This document shows, in pieces, positions 37,294 through 45,691 of a stretch of 64,000 nucleotides of DNA (its first letter is position 1; every line of letters begins with the position of its first letter). Position numbers and translations under genes: made by a program. The notes under the pieces were generated by a model. The model saw only the letters and a list, made by a program, of their open reading frames with translations. It was not told the origin of the DNA and did not search any database. Source of the stretch: Burkholderia singularis (GTDB taxonomy: Bacteria > Pseudomonadota > Gammaproteobacteria > Burkholderiales > Burkholderiaceae); contig NZ_FXAN01000013.1 in NCBI RefSeq assembly GCF_900176645.1, forward strand, positions 1 to 64,000. Direction: 5' to 3'.

Positions 37294-38346
37294 ATGATTG
37301 CGACACGAATCCTGCGCCGCTCGCGCGTGCTGATCGTTGGCTGCGGCGATGTTGGCATGCGCTGCGTCGCTCAGCTGCGCGCGCGGCGCGTGAACCTGCG
37401 CATCGTCGCGCTGACGAGCCAGCCGGCACGTCGCGCCGAACTGCGCGCGGCGGGCGCCGTGCCGCTCGTCGGCAATCTCGACGAGCCGGCGACACTCGCG
37501 CGTCTTTCCCGGCTCGCGAATACCGTGCTGCATCTCGCGCCGCCGCAGGCGACGGGCGACGCCGATCGCCGCACGCAGGCGCTGATCGCCGCGTTGGCAT
37601 CGCCGCGGCGGGTGCCGCGCCGCTTGGCGGGTGCGCAGGCGGGCCGTGCATACGGCAAATGGCGCGCGAAGCAGGCCGCCGTGACAGCGATTCGGCAGCC
37701 ATTTCGGCCGCGGTTTCGGCGCTCGCATATTGTACCCGACGTGCCGTCGCGGCCGGTCGTCGTCTACGCGAGCACGAGCGGCGTCTACGGCGACTGCGGC
37801 GGCGCGTGGGTTGACGAAACGCGGCCGGTGCGGCCGGCTAACCCGCGTGCGCGGCGGCGCGTGTCGGCCGAGCGCCAATTGCGCCGCGCGACCGCGCGCG
37901 GCGCGCTGTCTGCGCGCATCATCCGCATTCCGGGCATCTACGCGGCAAACCGGCTGCCGCTCGCGCGGCTCGACAAGGGCACGCCAGCGCTCGTCGATGC
38001 CGACGACGTCTACACCAATCACATTCACGCGGACGATCTCGCTTCGATCCTGCTGCGCGCGGCCGTGCGCGGCAAGCCGGCGCGGGCCGTGCATGCGTGC
38101 GACGACACCGAGATGAAGATGGCGGAGTATTTCGAGCGAGTCGCGCGTGCGTTCGGCAAGCCGAGCCCGCCGCGTATTACGCGCGCCGACGCGCAGCGGC
38201 GGCTCGATCCGACGCTGCTTTCGTTCATGCGCGAATCGCGGCGGCTCGTGAACGCGCGCATGAAGCACGAATTGCGCATCATGCTGCGCTACCCCAGCGT
38301 CGACGCGTTCCTGCGCGCCACCGCCGGGCCGGACGCGCTCAAGTAA
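37294..38346 (+). CDS. Atypical SDR-family NAD(P)-dependent epimerase/reductase (YeeZ-like)
   Basis: A 350-residue protein with an N-terminal Rossmann motif VLIVGCGDVGMRC, then TVLHLAPPQATGD and VVYASTSGVYGDCGG, where Tyr replaces the usual YxxxK region as in YeeZ-like SDRs. A HNHIHADDLASILLRAA-type segment (TNHIHADDL) follows. Between residues about 108 and 150 is a very basic, low-complexity insert (RRVPRRLAGAQAGRAYGKWRAKQAAVTAIRQP...), unusual for the fold. The start could also be the ATG at 37264. Substrate unknown. Confidence 0.78.
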   Translation: MIATRILRRSRVLIVGCGDVGMRCVAQLRARRVNLRIVALTSQPARRAELRAAGAVPLVGNLDEPATLARLSRLANTVLHLAPPQATGDADRRTQALIAALASPRRVPRRLAGAQAGRAYGKWRAKQAAVTAIRQPFRPRFRRSHIVPDVPSRPVVVYASTSGVYGDCGGAWVDETRPVRPANPRARRRVSAERQLRRATARGALSARIIRIPGIYAANRLPLARLDKGTPALVDADDVYTNHIHADDLASILLRAAVRGKPARAVHACDDTEMKMAEYFERVARAFGKPSPPRITRADAQRRLDPTLLSFMRESRRLVNARMKHELRIMLRYPSVDAFLRATAGPDALK

Positions 38347-38530
38347 GCGCCGGCAGCGCCTCGATCAGCAGGAAGCACAACAGCGCGCCGATCATCGCGC
38401 CGATCAGGTTCGGGTGATATTTGTGCTTCAAATGCATCGCGGTGAGCAATCCGCCGATCACGATCGCACCAAGCGCCGCGAACGCGAGGATCACGGACGA
38501 AATTTCAATCGGACTGCTGATGATCATCAT
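38339..38530 (-). CDS. Small membrane protein
   Basis: A 63-residue protein beginning MMIISSPIEISSVILAF with two hydrophobic helices (about 8-30 and 43-60) separated by HLKHKYHPN. GGGGAGG precedes the start; the second ATG (38527) is better spaced from it. Its stop codon overlaps the end of the convergent SDR gene by eight bases. Function unknown. Confidence 0.6.
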   Translation of the reverse strand: MMIISSPIEISSVILAFAALGAIVIGGLLTAMHLKHKYHPNLIGAMIGALLCFLLIEALPALT

Positions 38531-38664
38531 GCCTCCCCAAACCAGAAAAACCCTGTACTCATGTTTTGTGCTTGTGATTTGAGTATAGCGAGGCTTTTCG
38601 AGGCTGCCATGCTGCGAAGCAGCAAGCCCGGAGCCGCTCGTGCGCAGGCCGTGCGGGCTTTCCC

Positions 38665-39381
38665 TTACAGGGTTTTCGCTGTATTGCGCAACGCGGCCAG
38701 CTCGGATGCGTCGAGCCAGCGCCACGCGCCTTGCGCGAGATCCTCTGGCAGAGCGAAGCCGCCGATGCGAATCCGGTGCAACGCGTCGACGCGGTTGCCC
38801 GCTGCGGCGACCATGCGTTTGACCTGGTGGTATTTGCCTTCCGCGATAGTCAATTCGAGGAGTCGTTCTTCTCTGGCATGCGCGGCAATCGCGGCGACGG
38901 GCTTCGGCTCGCCGTGCAGCAGCACGCCGGCGCGCAGCGCGTCGAGTTGCGCGCCGTCGAGCGGGTGGCGCACCGTGGCGGCATAGGTTTTCGGCACCTT
39001 GCGCTTCGGTGACGTGTATGCGTGAACGAATTGGCCGTCGTCGGACAGCAGCAGCAGGCCCGTCGTGTCCTGGTCGAGCCGGCCGACGCACTGGACGCCG
39101 CGCTCGGCGAACTGGGGCGGCAGCAGGCTGAAGACGCTCGGGTGATGCTGCGGCTCGCGCGAGCATTCGTAACCGGCGGGCTTGTTGAGCGCGAGATACG
39201 CGCGCGCGTGGTACGGCCACGCGATGCCGTCGACTTCGAAGATCAGTCGGTCGGCATCGAACGATGCCTGCGGATCGGCGCACGTCGCGCCGCCGATCGC
39301 GACGCGTCCCGCGTCGATGAGCGCGCGGCATTGGCGGCGCGAGCCGAAGCCTTGCGTAAACAGAATGCTTTCGAGATCCAT
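38665..39381 (-). CDS. rsuA: 16S rRNA pseudouridine-516 synthase
   Basis: A 238-residue enzyme modifying U516 of 16S rRNA. The N-terminal S4 RNA-binding domain (ILFTQGFGSRRQCRALIDAGRVAIGG) is followed by the catalytic domain with ALNKPAGYECSREP, the catalytic Asp in VGRLDQDTTGLLLLSDDG (about 100-117), and GKYHQVKRMVAAAGNRVDALHRIRIG. The S4 domain and YECS motif favour RsuA over RluB/E/F. It is transcribed alone on the reverse strand. Confidence 0.92.
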   Translation of the reverse strand: MDLESILFTQGFGSRRQCRALIDAGRVAIGGATCADPQASFDADRLIFEVDGIAWPYHARAYLALNKPAGYECSREPQHHPSVFSLLPPQFAERGVQCVGRLDQDTTGLLLLSDDGQFVHAYTSPKRKVPKTYAATVRHPLDGAQLDALRAGVLLHGEPKPVAAIAAHAREERLLELTIAEGKYHQVKRMVAAAGNRVDALHRIRIGGFALPEDLAQGAWRWLDASELAALRNTAKTL

Positions 39382-39535
39382 GGCGTGCGCATTGTATCAA
39401 GCGTATCAAGCGGGCATGCGCCGGTACGTTCGCGCAGGGGTGCACGCGCGCGTAACGCTGGTAAGCTGACGGCCGCGGTTCGCACCGGCGCGCCGTGTTT
39501 GGTCGTTTGTTTCGTCGTTTTAATGAAGGTATCCA

Positions 39536-39907
39536 ATGACATCGAAGAAGATCATGCTGATGGCGCGCGGCGGCATCGCCGCCGCGCTTGCGCTCACGTT
39601 GCCGGGCTTTGCGTCGGCCCATGCGAAACCGGAGCAGACTCAGCCTCCCGCGAACGCCGTGGTTGCGGCGCCTAGCGATGTGGTGATCAATTTCACCGAG
39701 ACGCTCGAGCCGGCATTCAGCTCGATCGCGGTTGTCGATGCGGCAGGCGTGCTCGTGACGACCGACAAATCGATCGTCGATGCCAGCCGCAAGCACATGT
39801 CGGTCGCGCTCAAACCGTTGCAACCGGGTGCCTACACGGTCAAATGGGTGGCGGTTGCGACCGACGGCCATCGCACGCAAGGCAGCTACAAGTTCAGCGT
39901 GAAATGA
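39536..39907 (+). CDS. copC: Periplasmic copper-resistance protein CopC
   Basis: A 123-residue secreted beta-barrel copper carrier. The signal peptide (about residues 1-28) ends FASA, leaving His as the first mature residue (HAKPEQTQPPANA), the N-terminal Cu(II) ligand of CopC proteins. The fold motifs PSDVVINFTETLEPAFSSIAVVD and YTVKWVAVATDGHRTQGSYKFSV follow, the latter with a second conserved Asp/His site. There are few internal methionines, so it is probably Cu(II)-only. No copD or copAB lies adjacent. GAAGG is upstream of the ATG. Confidence 0.9.
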   Translation: MTSKKIMLMARGGIAAALALTLPGFASAHAKPEQTQPPANAVVAAPSDVVINFTETLEPAFSSIAVVDAAGVLVTTDKSIVDASRKHMSVALKPLQPGAYTVKWVAVATDGHRTQGSYKFSVK

Positions 39908-40131
39908 ACGGGCGCGCCGCGGCGCCCGAATCGGCCGAGCGGTGACCCGGCGCTGTGCCTGCGCCGCTTGGCCCGAATCGTTCAAGCAGTGATCCTCCGC
40001 TGCGCGGCGCGGCCGATCGGCCGCGCGCGCGGTATGCCGGCGGGCGGCCGGCCGCGCCGGGGTTGCGCGCGGATGTTCCACGCATGCGTGCGCAGCCCGT
40101 CAATTCGTCGGCCCGGCGGCCCGTCGGCCCG

Positions 40132-41019
40132 TCATGTTCCGAATCGGCGGCGCGCGCCGCTTTCGCGAACCGCGTCGATCAGCGCCTCGCTCGCGGGCGT
40201 CGGCCGGTGTGCGAACGCGTAGAAGCGCGCCGCGGGCAGCGTAGGCAAGCCGTCGTTTGACCCGTATTCGCGCAGGCCGTCGCGCAACTGGCTGCGCGCG
40301 AGCACCGTGAGCGCGAATCCGGCGAGCGCCGCCGACACGCAACCCGTCATGCTGGCGCTCTCGAACACGATGCGCCACGGCCGCTGCGCGCTGCTCAGCG
40401 CGCGTACCGCTGCCTCTCGATAGACGCACGGCTCGGGAAAGAGCGCGAGCGGCAGCGTGCCGGCCGGCTCGAGCGTGGCGGCGGGCGTGTAGGCCCACAC
40501 GAGCGGCTCCTCCCACAGCAATTCGCCGGCGGCGTCGACGCGCTCGCATGCCTTGCCGAGCACGACGTCGATCTTGCCGCGCGCCTGCTCGCGCAGCAGA
40601 TCCACGGTGATGCCGACCTTCAGTTCGATCGACGTGCGGCGATGCCGGCGGCCAAACGCATGCAGCACCTGCGGCAGCCACGTGCCGGCGAAGTCCTCCG
40701 AGGCGCCGATGCGCAGCCGTGCGTCGAGCGGCGAGCCGCGCAGCCGCGCCCGCGCGTCGCGCTCCAATTCGACGATATTGCGCGCATACGTGTGGAGCGT
40801 CTGGCCGGCCGGCGTCAGCTCGACGCGGCGCGTGGTGCGGGCGAGCAGCGTCGCCCCCGCAGCCCGCTCGAGCCGCTTGATGTGGCCGCTGACCGCGGAT
40901 GGCGTCAGCGCGAGCCGCTCCGCGGCGAGTGCGAAGCCGTTGCTTTCGACGACGGCGAGAAACGTGCGCAGCAGCCCGATGTCGAGCGGCGCGGACGACG
41001 GTTCCAGCAGCGTATCCAT
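40132..41019 (-). CDS. LysR-type transcriptional regulator
   Basis: A 295-residue regulator. The N-terminal winged HTH reads LLRTFLAVVESNGFALAAERLALTPSAVSGHIKRLERAAGATLL (about 16-60). The C-terminal periplasmic-binding-like effector domain follows, including LRIGASEDFAGTWLPQVL. I start it at 41019 with GGGAG nearby; an upstream ATG at 41085 is also open. It is divergent from the hydrolase gene, and the 114-base gap holds an inverted repeat (41067-41081), so the hydrolase is the likely target. Confidence 0.9.
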   Translation of the reverse strand: MDTLLEPSSAPLDIGLLRTFLAVVESNGFALAAERLALTPSAVSGHIKRLERAAGATLLARTTRRVELTPAGQTLHTYARNIVELERDARARLRGSPLDARLRIGASEDFAGTWLPQVLHAFGRRHRRTSIELKVGITVDLLREQARGKIDVVLGKACERVDAAGELLWEEPLVWAYTPAATLEPAGTLPLALFPEPCVYREAAVRALSSAQRPWRIVFESASMTGCVSAALAGFALTVLARSQLRDGLREYGSNDGLPTLPAARFYAFAHRPTPASEALIDAVRESGARRRFGT

Positions 41020-41066
41020 TGCGATCCGCTCCCGCAATTGAACGAGATTCTCTAATAATAATCGAT

Positions 41067-41081
41067 GATTCTTCACGAATC
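41067..41081. promoter_or_regulatory. Operator candidate between the LysR gene and the hydrolase gene
   Basis: GATTC-TTCAC-GAATC, a 15-base inverted repeat in the AT-rich centre of the divergent spacer, where a LysR regulator controlling both genes would bind. Confidence 0.45.
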
Positions 41082-41133
41082 GCAATGAACCGGTGTTCTA
41101 CCATCGGCAACGTATTGATCGACGGAGATCCCG

Positions 41134-42018
41134 ATGTCTGCATACGCCTATGTGGCGACGCCGTTGCTGGACGTTGCCTATCTCGAATGGAATCCGGCCG
41201 GCGAGCGCACGGCCGTTCTGCTGCACGGCTGGCCCGACAGCCCGGCTTGCTGGAAGACGCTCGCGCCGGCGCTTGCCGGCGCCGGCTATCGCGTGCTGGC
41301 GCCGGCGCTGCGCGGCTTTGCGCCGACCCGCTTTCGCGATCCCGCGACGCCGCGCAGCGGGCAGCTCGCCGCACTGGCGCGCGATTTGCTGGATTTCATC
41401 GACGCGTTGCGGCTCGATGCGCCGGTGCTCGTCGGCCACGATTGGGGCGCGCGGGCGGTGGCGAACGCGTGCGCGTTGCGCGAGCGCGCTGCGTCGCATC
41501 TCGTGATGATGTCGGTCGGGTATGGCACCAACGATCCGAATCAGACGCTGTCGCTGCAGCAAACGCGCAACTACTGGTATCACTGGTGGATGGCGACGCC
41601 GCGCGGCGAACGCGCGGTGCGCGACGAGCGCCGCGAGGTCGCCCGCTTCATGTGGGACACCTGGTCGCCTGCCGGCTGGTATGCCCCGCACGAGTTCGAC
41701 GAGGCGGCCGAAGCGTTCGACTCGCCCGACTGGGCCGATGTGGTGCTGCACTCCTACCGGCAGCGCTGGAATCTCGCGCACGGCGACCCGGCCTACGCGG
41801 ATGACGACGCGCGGCTGGTGCCCGCGCCCGTGCTGTTGGTGCCGACGCTCGTATTGCACGGCGGCGCGGACGCCTGCACGCATCCGGACAGCTCCGCCGG
41901 ACGCGAAGCGCTGTTCGCCGCGCGTTACGAGCGAATCGTGCTCGACGGAATCGGGCATTTCCCGCAGCGCGAGGCGCCGGCGCAGGTGGCCGCCGCGATT
42001 CTGAAATTCTGCGCGTGA
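41134..42018 (+). CDS. Alpha/beta hydrolase of the epoxide hydrolase/haloalkane dehalogenase group
   Basis: A 294-residue cytoplasmic hydrolase. The oxyanion motif is LLHGWPDSPACW (about 30-41). The nucleophile elbow VGHDWGARAVANA (around 100-112) has Asp rather than Ser, characteristic of soluble epoxide hydrolases and haloalkane dehalogenases. The acid and His are in LVLHGGADACTHPD and GIGHFPQREAP. The W/Y-rich cap region (RNYWYHWWMATPRGER) fits a hydrophobic pocket. GGAG precedes the start. Divergent to a LysR gene, suggesting induction by its substrate, which is unknown. Confidence 0.87.
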   Translation: MSAYAYVATPLLDVAYLEWNPAGERTAVLLHGWPDSPACWKTLAPALAGAGYRVLAPALRGFAPTRFRDPATPRSGQLAALARDLLDFIDALRLDAPVLVGHDWGARAVANACALRERAASHLVMMSVGYGTNDPNQTLSLQQTRNYWYHWWMATPRGERAVRDERREVARFMWDTWSPAGWYAPHEFDEAAEAFDSPDWADVVLHSYRQRWNLAHGDPAYADDDARLVPAPVLLVPTLVLHGGADACTHPDSSAGREALFAARYERIVLDGIGHFPQREAPAQVAAAILKFCA

Positions 42019-42305
42019 GCGTGCGGCAGGCGCGTGCGGCTGGCACGACGATGCGGTATTTGAAAAGCCGAGTGACAGCAGGCAGCGGTTGAAACATTGC
42101 GCGCCACGCGAGCGGGCGCATGCGGCACGGTGATCCGGCGCGCGGTTTCGAGCCGATGCCGGGCGTTGCCGCGGCGTCTGGAATCGATCTTTCAGCGATC
42201 TTTTCGGGCGCCGCAAGCTCGTTTGGCGTATCGCATTTTTGGCGACGTTGTCGGTCGGGAGGACCCGGAGTACGCTTGCCGCGCCTCCTTACCGGGAAAT
42301 CCCAG

Positions 42306-44495
42306 ATGAAAACAACGAAAGCCGTTTGGATCATGACGCTCGCCACGAGCTTGAGCGTTGCGGCAGCCGCGTCGTTCGCGGCCGACGGGCCGCCCGTCGC
42401 GCCGGTGCGCCCCGTCACGACAACCTATTTCGGCACGCCGGTCGTCGACAACTACCGCTACATGGAGAATCTGAAAGATCCTGAAGTCCAGGCGTGGATG
42501 AAGGCACAGGCCGACTATACGCGCCGCACGCTCGATCGCATTGCCGGGCGCGCCGCGCTCGCCAAGCAGATTCAGAGCCTGATGGCGGGCGATCTGATGC
42601 GCGGCGAATTCACGCGCCGTGGCGAGCGCCTGTTTTATCGGCTGATGGAGCCGGGCAGCAACTTGCCGAAGCTCGCGTGGCGCGACGGCGTGAATGGCGC
42701 GGAACACGTGATCGTCGATCCGGCCAAGCTCGCGCCCGGCAGCGCGCATCATTACGCACTCGACTGGTATTCGCCATCCTGGGACGGCCGCTATGTGGCG
42801 TATGGCGTATCCGAAGGCGGCTCGGAAAAGAGCGTGCTGCACGTGATCGATTTGAGCACGGGCGCGCAGCTTGCCGAATCGATCGATCGCACCAGCGGCT
42901 GCGTCGTGTCGTGGCGCAACGACAACCGTTCGTTCTTCTATCTGCGTTACCCGAAGGCCGGCCCCGACACGCCGCCCGCGCTCACCGAGTACAACGCGGT
43001 GACGTTCGTGCACACGCTCGGCGAGCATCCCGACGGCGACGGCGACGAGGCCGTGTTCGGCCGCGGCGTGTCGGCCAAGCTCGACGTGCCCGAAGGCCAG
43101 GGCACCTATGTGCTGGTGTCGCCCGATTCGCCGTATGCGGTGGCGGTAGCCAATCGCAACATGGATGACAATCCGAATACGTTCTACGTCGCGCCGCTCG
43201 AGCGCGTGAGCGGCGCCGATACGCCGTGGCAGAAATTCGCCGAGCCTCGGGACGGCGTGACCGACGTGAAGCTGCGCGGCGAGCGCTTGTATCTGCTGTC
43301 CGAAAAGGATGCGCCGCGCTTCCAGATCCTGTCGACGCCGGCAGCGCGGCCGGATATCGCGCATGCGGCTGTGCTCGTTCCGCAGGGGCCGAACGTGCTC
43401 GACGCGTTTACGATCGCGCAGGATGCGATCTATGCCGGCGAGCGCGCGGGCGCGAGCTTTCAGCTCAGGCGGGTGTCGTTCGACGGGCGCGACAACGCAA
43501 CGCTCACGCTGCCGTTCGCAGGCGCCGTGCGCGATCTGAGCGCGGACCCGCGCGAGCCGGGCGTGATGTTCACCCTGCAAAACTGGGTCAAGGCGCCGCG
43601 CGTGATGGCGTTCGATCCGCGCAGCCGCGGCAATGCCGCGGTCGATACCGGCCTCGTCGCGCCGTCGAAGCTCGAATCCGACGCCTATGAAGCGCACGAC
43701 GAGTTCGCGACGAGCTACGACGGCACGCGCATTCCGGTATCGATCATCGCGAAGAAGGGTGTGGCGCGCGACGGTTCGCATCCGACCATCGTGACCGGCT
43801 ACGGCAGTTACGGCGTATCGATGGACCCGGCCTACCGGCCGTCGTGGCAGGCGTGGCTGGACCAGGGCGGCATCGTCGCGGTCGCGCACCTGCGCGGCGG
43901 CGGCGAGTATGGCGACGCGTGGCATCGCGCGGGCCAGAAGCAATGGAAGATCAACACGATGCTCGATTTCGTCGCGGCCGCGCAGCATCTGATCGACCGG
44001 CGCTATACGCAGCGGCCATATCTGGCCGCGAATAGCGCGAGCGCAGGCGGGATCGTGATGGGAGGCGCGATGAGCATCGATCCGGGGCTCTTCCGCGTCG
44101 TGCTGGACGATGTCGGCCTGTCCGACGCGCTACGTTTCGAGACTGAGCCGAACGGGCCGCCGAACGTGCCCGAGATGGGTTCGAGTTCCGACGAGGCGGG
44201 CTTTCACGGGCTGTATGCGATGAGCGCGTATGCGCATATTCACGACGGCACGCCGTATCCGGCGGTCATGTTCACCACCGGCGCGAACGATCCGCGCGTG
44301 TCGCCGTGGCACATGCTGAAGATGGCGGCGCGGGTGCAGGCGGCGACGGCGAGCGCACGTCCGGTGCTGCTGCGCATCGATTACGACGCCGGCCATGGTA
44401 TCGGCTCGAGCGTATCGCAGCGGGCGAATCTGCTCGCCGACGAATGGGCGTTCGCGCTGTGGCAAATGGGCCAGCCCGCGTTCCAGCCGAAGTGA
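42306..44495 (+). CDS. Exported prolyl oligopeptidase (S9A family)
   Basis: A 729-residue serine peptidase with a cleavable signal peptide (MKTTKAVWIMTLATSLSVAAAASFA|ADG). The N-terminal part has the family PVVDNYRYMENLKDPEVQAWMKAQ, then a seven-bladed propeller and the catalytic alpha/beta-hydrolase domain. GYGSYGVSMDPAY and AHLRGGGEYGDAWH are conserved. The Ser is in ANSASAGGIVMGGA (near 577), the Asp in TTGANDPRV (near 659) and the His in DAGHGIGS (near 695). It would cleave short proline-containing peptides in the periplasm or outside. Single-gene unit. Confidence 0.9.
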   Translation: MKTTKAVWIMTLATSLSVAAAASFAADGPPVAPVRPVTTTYFGTPVVDNYRYMENLKDPEVQAWMKAQADYTRRTLDRIAGRAALAKQIQSLMAGDLMRGEFTRRGERLFYRLMEPGSNLPKLAWRDGVNGAEHVIVDPAKLAPGSAHHYALDWYSPSWDGRYVAYGVSEGGSEKSVLHVIDLSTGAQLAESIDRTSGCVVSWRNDNRSFFYLRYPKAGPDTPPALTEYNAVTFVHTLGEHPDGDGDEAVFGRGVSAKLDVPEGQGTYVLVSPDSPYAVAVANRNMDDNPNTFYVAPLERVSGADTPWQKFAEPRDGVTDVKLRGERLYLLSEKDAPRFQILSTPAARPDIAHAAVLVPQGPNVLDAFTIAQDAIYAGERAGASFQLRRVSFDGRDNATLTLPFAGAVRDLSADPREPGVMFTLQNWVKAPRVMAFDPRSRGNAAVDTGLVAPSKLESDAYEAHDEFATSYDGTRIPVSIIAKKGVARDGSHPTIVTGYGSYGVSMDPAYRPSWQAWLDQGGIVAVAHLRGGGEYGDAWHRAGQKQWKINTMLDFVAAAQHLIDRRYTQRPYLAANSASAGGIVMGGAMSIDPGLFRVVLDDVGLSDALRFETEPNGPPNVPEMGSSSDEAGFHGLYAMSAYAHIHDGTPYPAVMFTTGANDPRVSPWHMLKMAARVQAATASARPVLLRIDYDAGHGIGSSVSQRANLLADEWAFALWQMGQPAFQPK

Positions 44496-44605
44496 CGGCG
44501 CACGGGCGATGCTTCAGCATCGTTCGGACCGGCGGCGCGGCGCCGGCGCGCCGGTTCGGGTGCCGGCCGGCGCGGCACGTCACGGCTTGCCGCTTGCCGG
44601 TCGGC

Positions 44606-45163
44606 TCATGCGCCGGACGCAGTCTGGTCGACGGTATAGTCGAACACCAGAACGCCTTGGCGCGCGAGCAACGGGCCGACGAAATCCTTGAAGGCCTGGT
44701 GATTCGCGTCATAGAAATTCGGATCGGCGACGATCGGTTGCCCGACATAGAAATTACGGTCGCCTTCCGAGCGGAACGTCACGAGGAACCCTTGCTGTAG
44801 CCCCTGATCGGCTTTTTCGCCGCTGCTTTGCAGCCCTTCGTCGATGGATACGATATAACGCGCGCCGTTGCGCTGGCTTTTCTGTAGCGACAGAAAGCGC
44901 TGGGTGATTTCCTGCCTTTGCGCGGCCGTCACCGTATCTTGATAGCGGAACAGCACGATGTGACGCACTACGCCGGGCTTGTAATCCGATGCGGTGAACC
45001 GTTCGACGCCGACGGCCCTGAGTTCGTCGTTCAAGCGTTGCGCAACCGAAATCGATGACACATCGGCACCCTTTGCGTTGGGGATCACGTTGTCGTCATC
45101 TCCGCATGCCGAGACAACGAAGCCGCAGACGACGATTAGCGCAATATTGAGCAGAATTTTCAT
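44606..45163 (-). CDS. Putative lipoprotein with a Dabb (stress-responsive barrel) domain
   Basis: A 185-residue protein beginning MKILLNIALIVVCGFVVSACGDDDN. A hydrophobic signal ends in the lipobox-like VSAC, and Asp at +2 after the Cys would favour inner-membrane retention under the E. coli rule. From about residue 62 the sequence GVVRHIVLFRYQDTVTAAQRQEITQRFLSL matches the start of a Dabb domain, a dimeric ferredoxin-like barrel. Dabb proteins are usually cytoplasmic, so an exported version is unusual. AAGG precedes the chosen ATG. Function unknown. Confidence 0.78.
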   Translation of the reverse strand: MKILLNIALIVVCGFVVSACGDDDNVIPNAKGADVSSISVAQRLNDELRAVGVERFTASDYKPGVVRHIVLFRYQDTVTAAQRQEITQRFLSLQKSQRNGARYIVSIDEGLQSSGEKADQGLQQGFLVTFRSEGDRNFYVGQPIVADPNFYDANHQAFKDFVGPLLARQGVLVFDYTVDQTASGA

Positions 45164-45691
45164 GATCATACCTTGCGTGGTCGACTGAGCGCGGCAGCGT
45201 ATTTTACCGTTCGGCGCCCGGCCGTATATCAATGATCGGTTTTCGGCAATTCATGTCGCGAATTGGAAAATCGCCGGAAACCATCGGAAAGACGTGCGCA
45301 TTGATTGACGCGCCTCATCGCGTTTCATTGCGGCGAATAAAAAGGCGTGCCGACCCAGGGTAAAGCCGGCACGCTCAAAGTTCCGCTTTTCGCAGAACCA
45401 CGCATGCTGCGCTTGACTCGCATTCGCGCAGCCGTTTCATCATCTCAAAGGCGGAAAAAACTATCAATGGCATTTTCCCGCATTTCGCACTTGTTGACAG
45501 TTAACGACATGCGATTATTTTTAAATTTTAATTCGATTAATTGGATTGCGGTTTTAATCCAGGAAGTTGAATTGTGAGAATATGATTAATATATTGGCGG
45601 AGTTAATCCGGCGCCGACGCCGGCGCACGGGAGAGCCGATATTCAGGTAAGCGCGCATTCGCGCCGCCCGGCGAGCGCCGATGCCGCGCGA
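45164..45691. other. AT-rich spacer between the Dabb lipoprotein and PLD genes
   Basis: No gene supported. About 45440-45600 is far below the genome's GC level, with long A/T runs. It contains a good plus-strand promoter match (45494-45521) that points at the 3' end of the PLD gene, and a CGCCGG inverted repeat near 45609-45625. Short open frames are featureless. Confidence 0.5.
45494..45521 (+). promoter_or_regulatory. Orphan promoter in the AT-rich spacer
   Basis: A perfect TTGACA (45494-45499), 16 bases, then TATTTT (45516-45521). No gene lies downstream on this strand; transcription would run antisense into the end of the PLD gene or make a short RNA. Confidence 0.4.
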
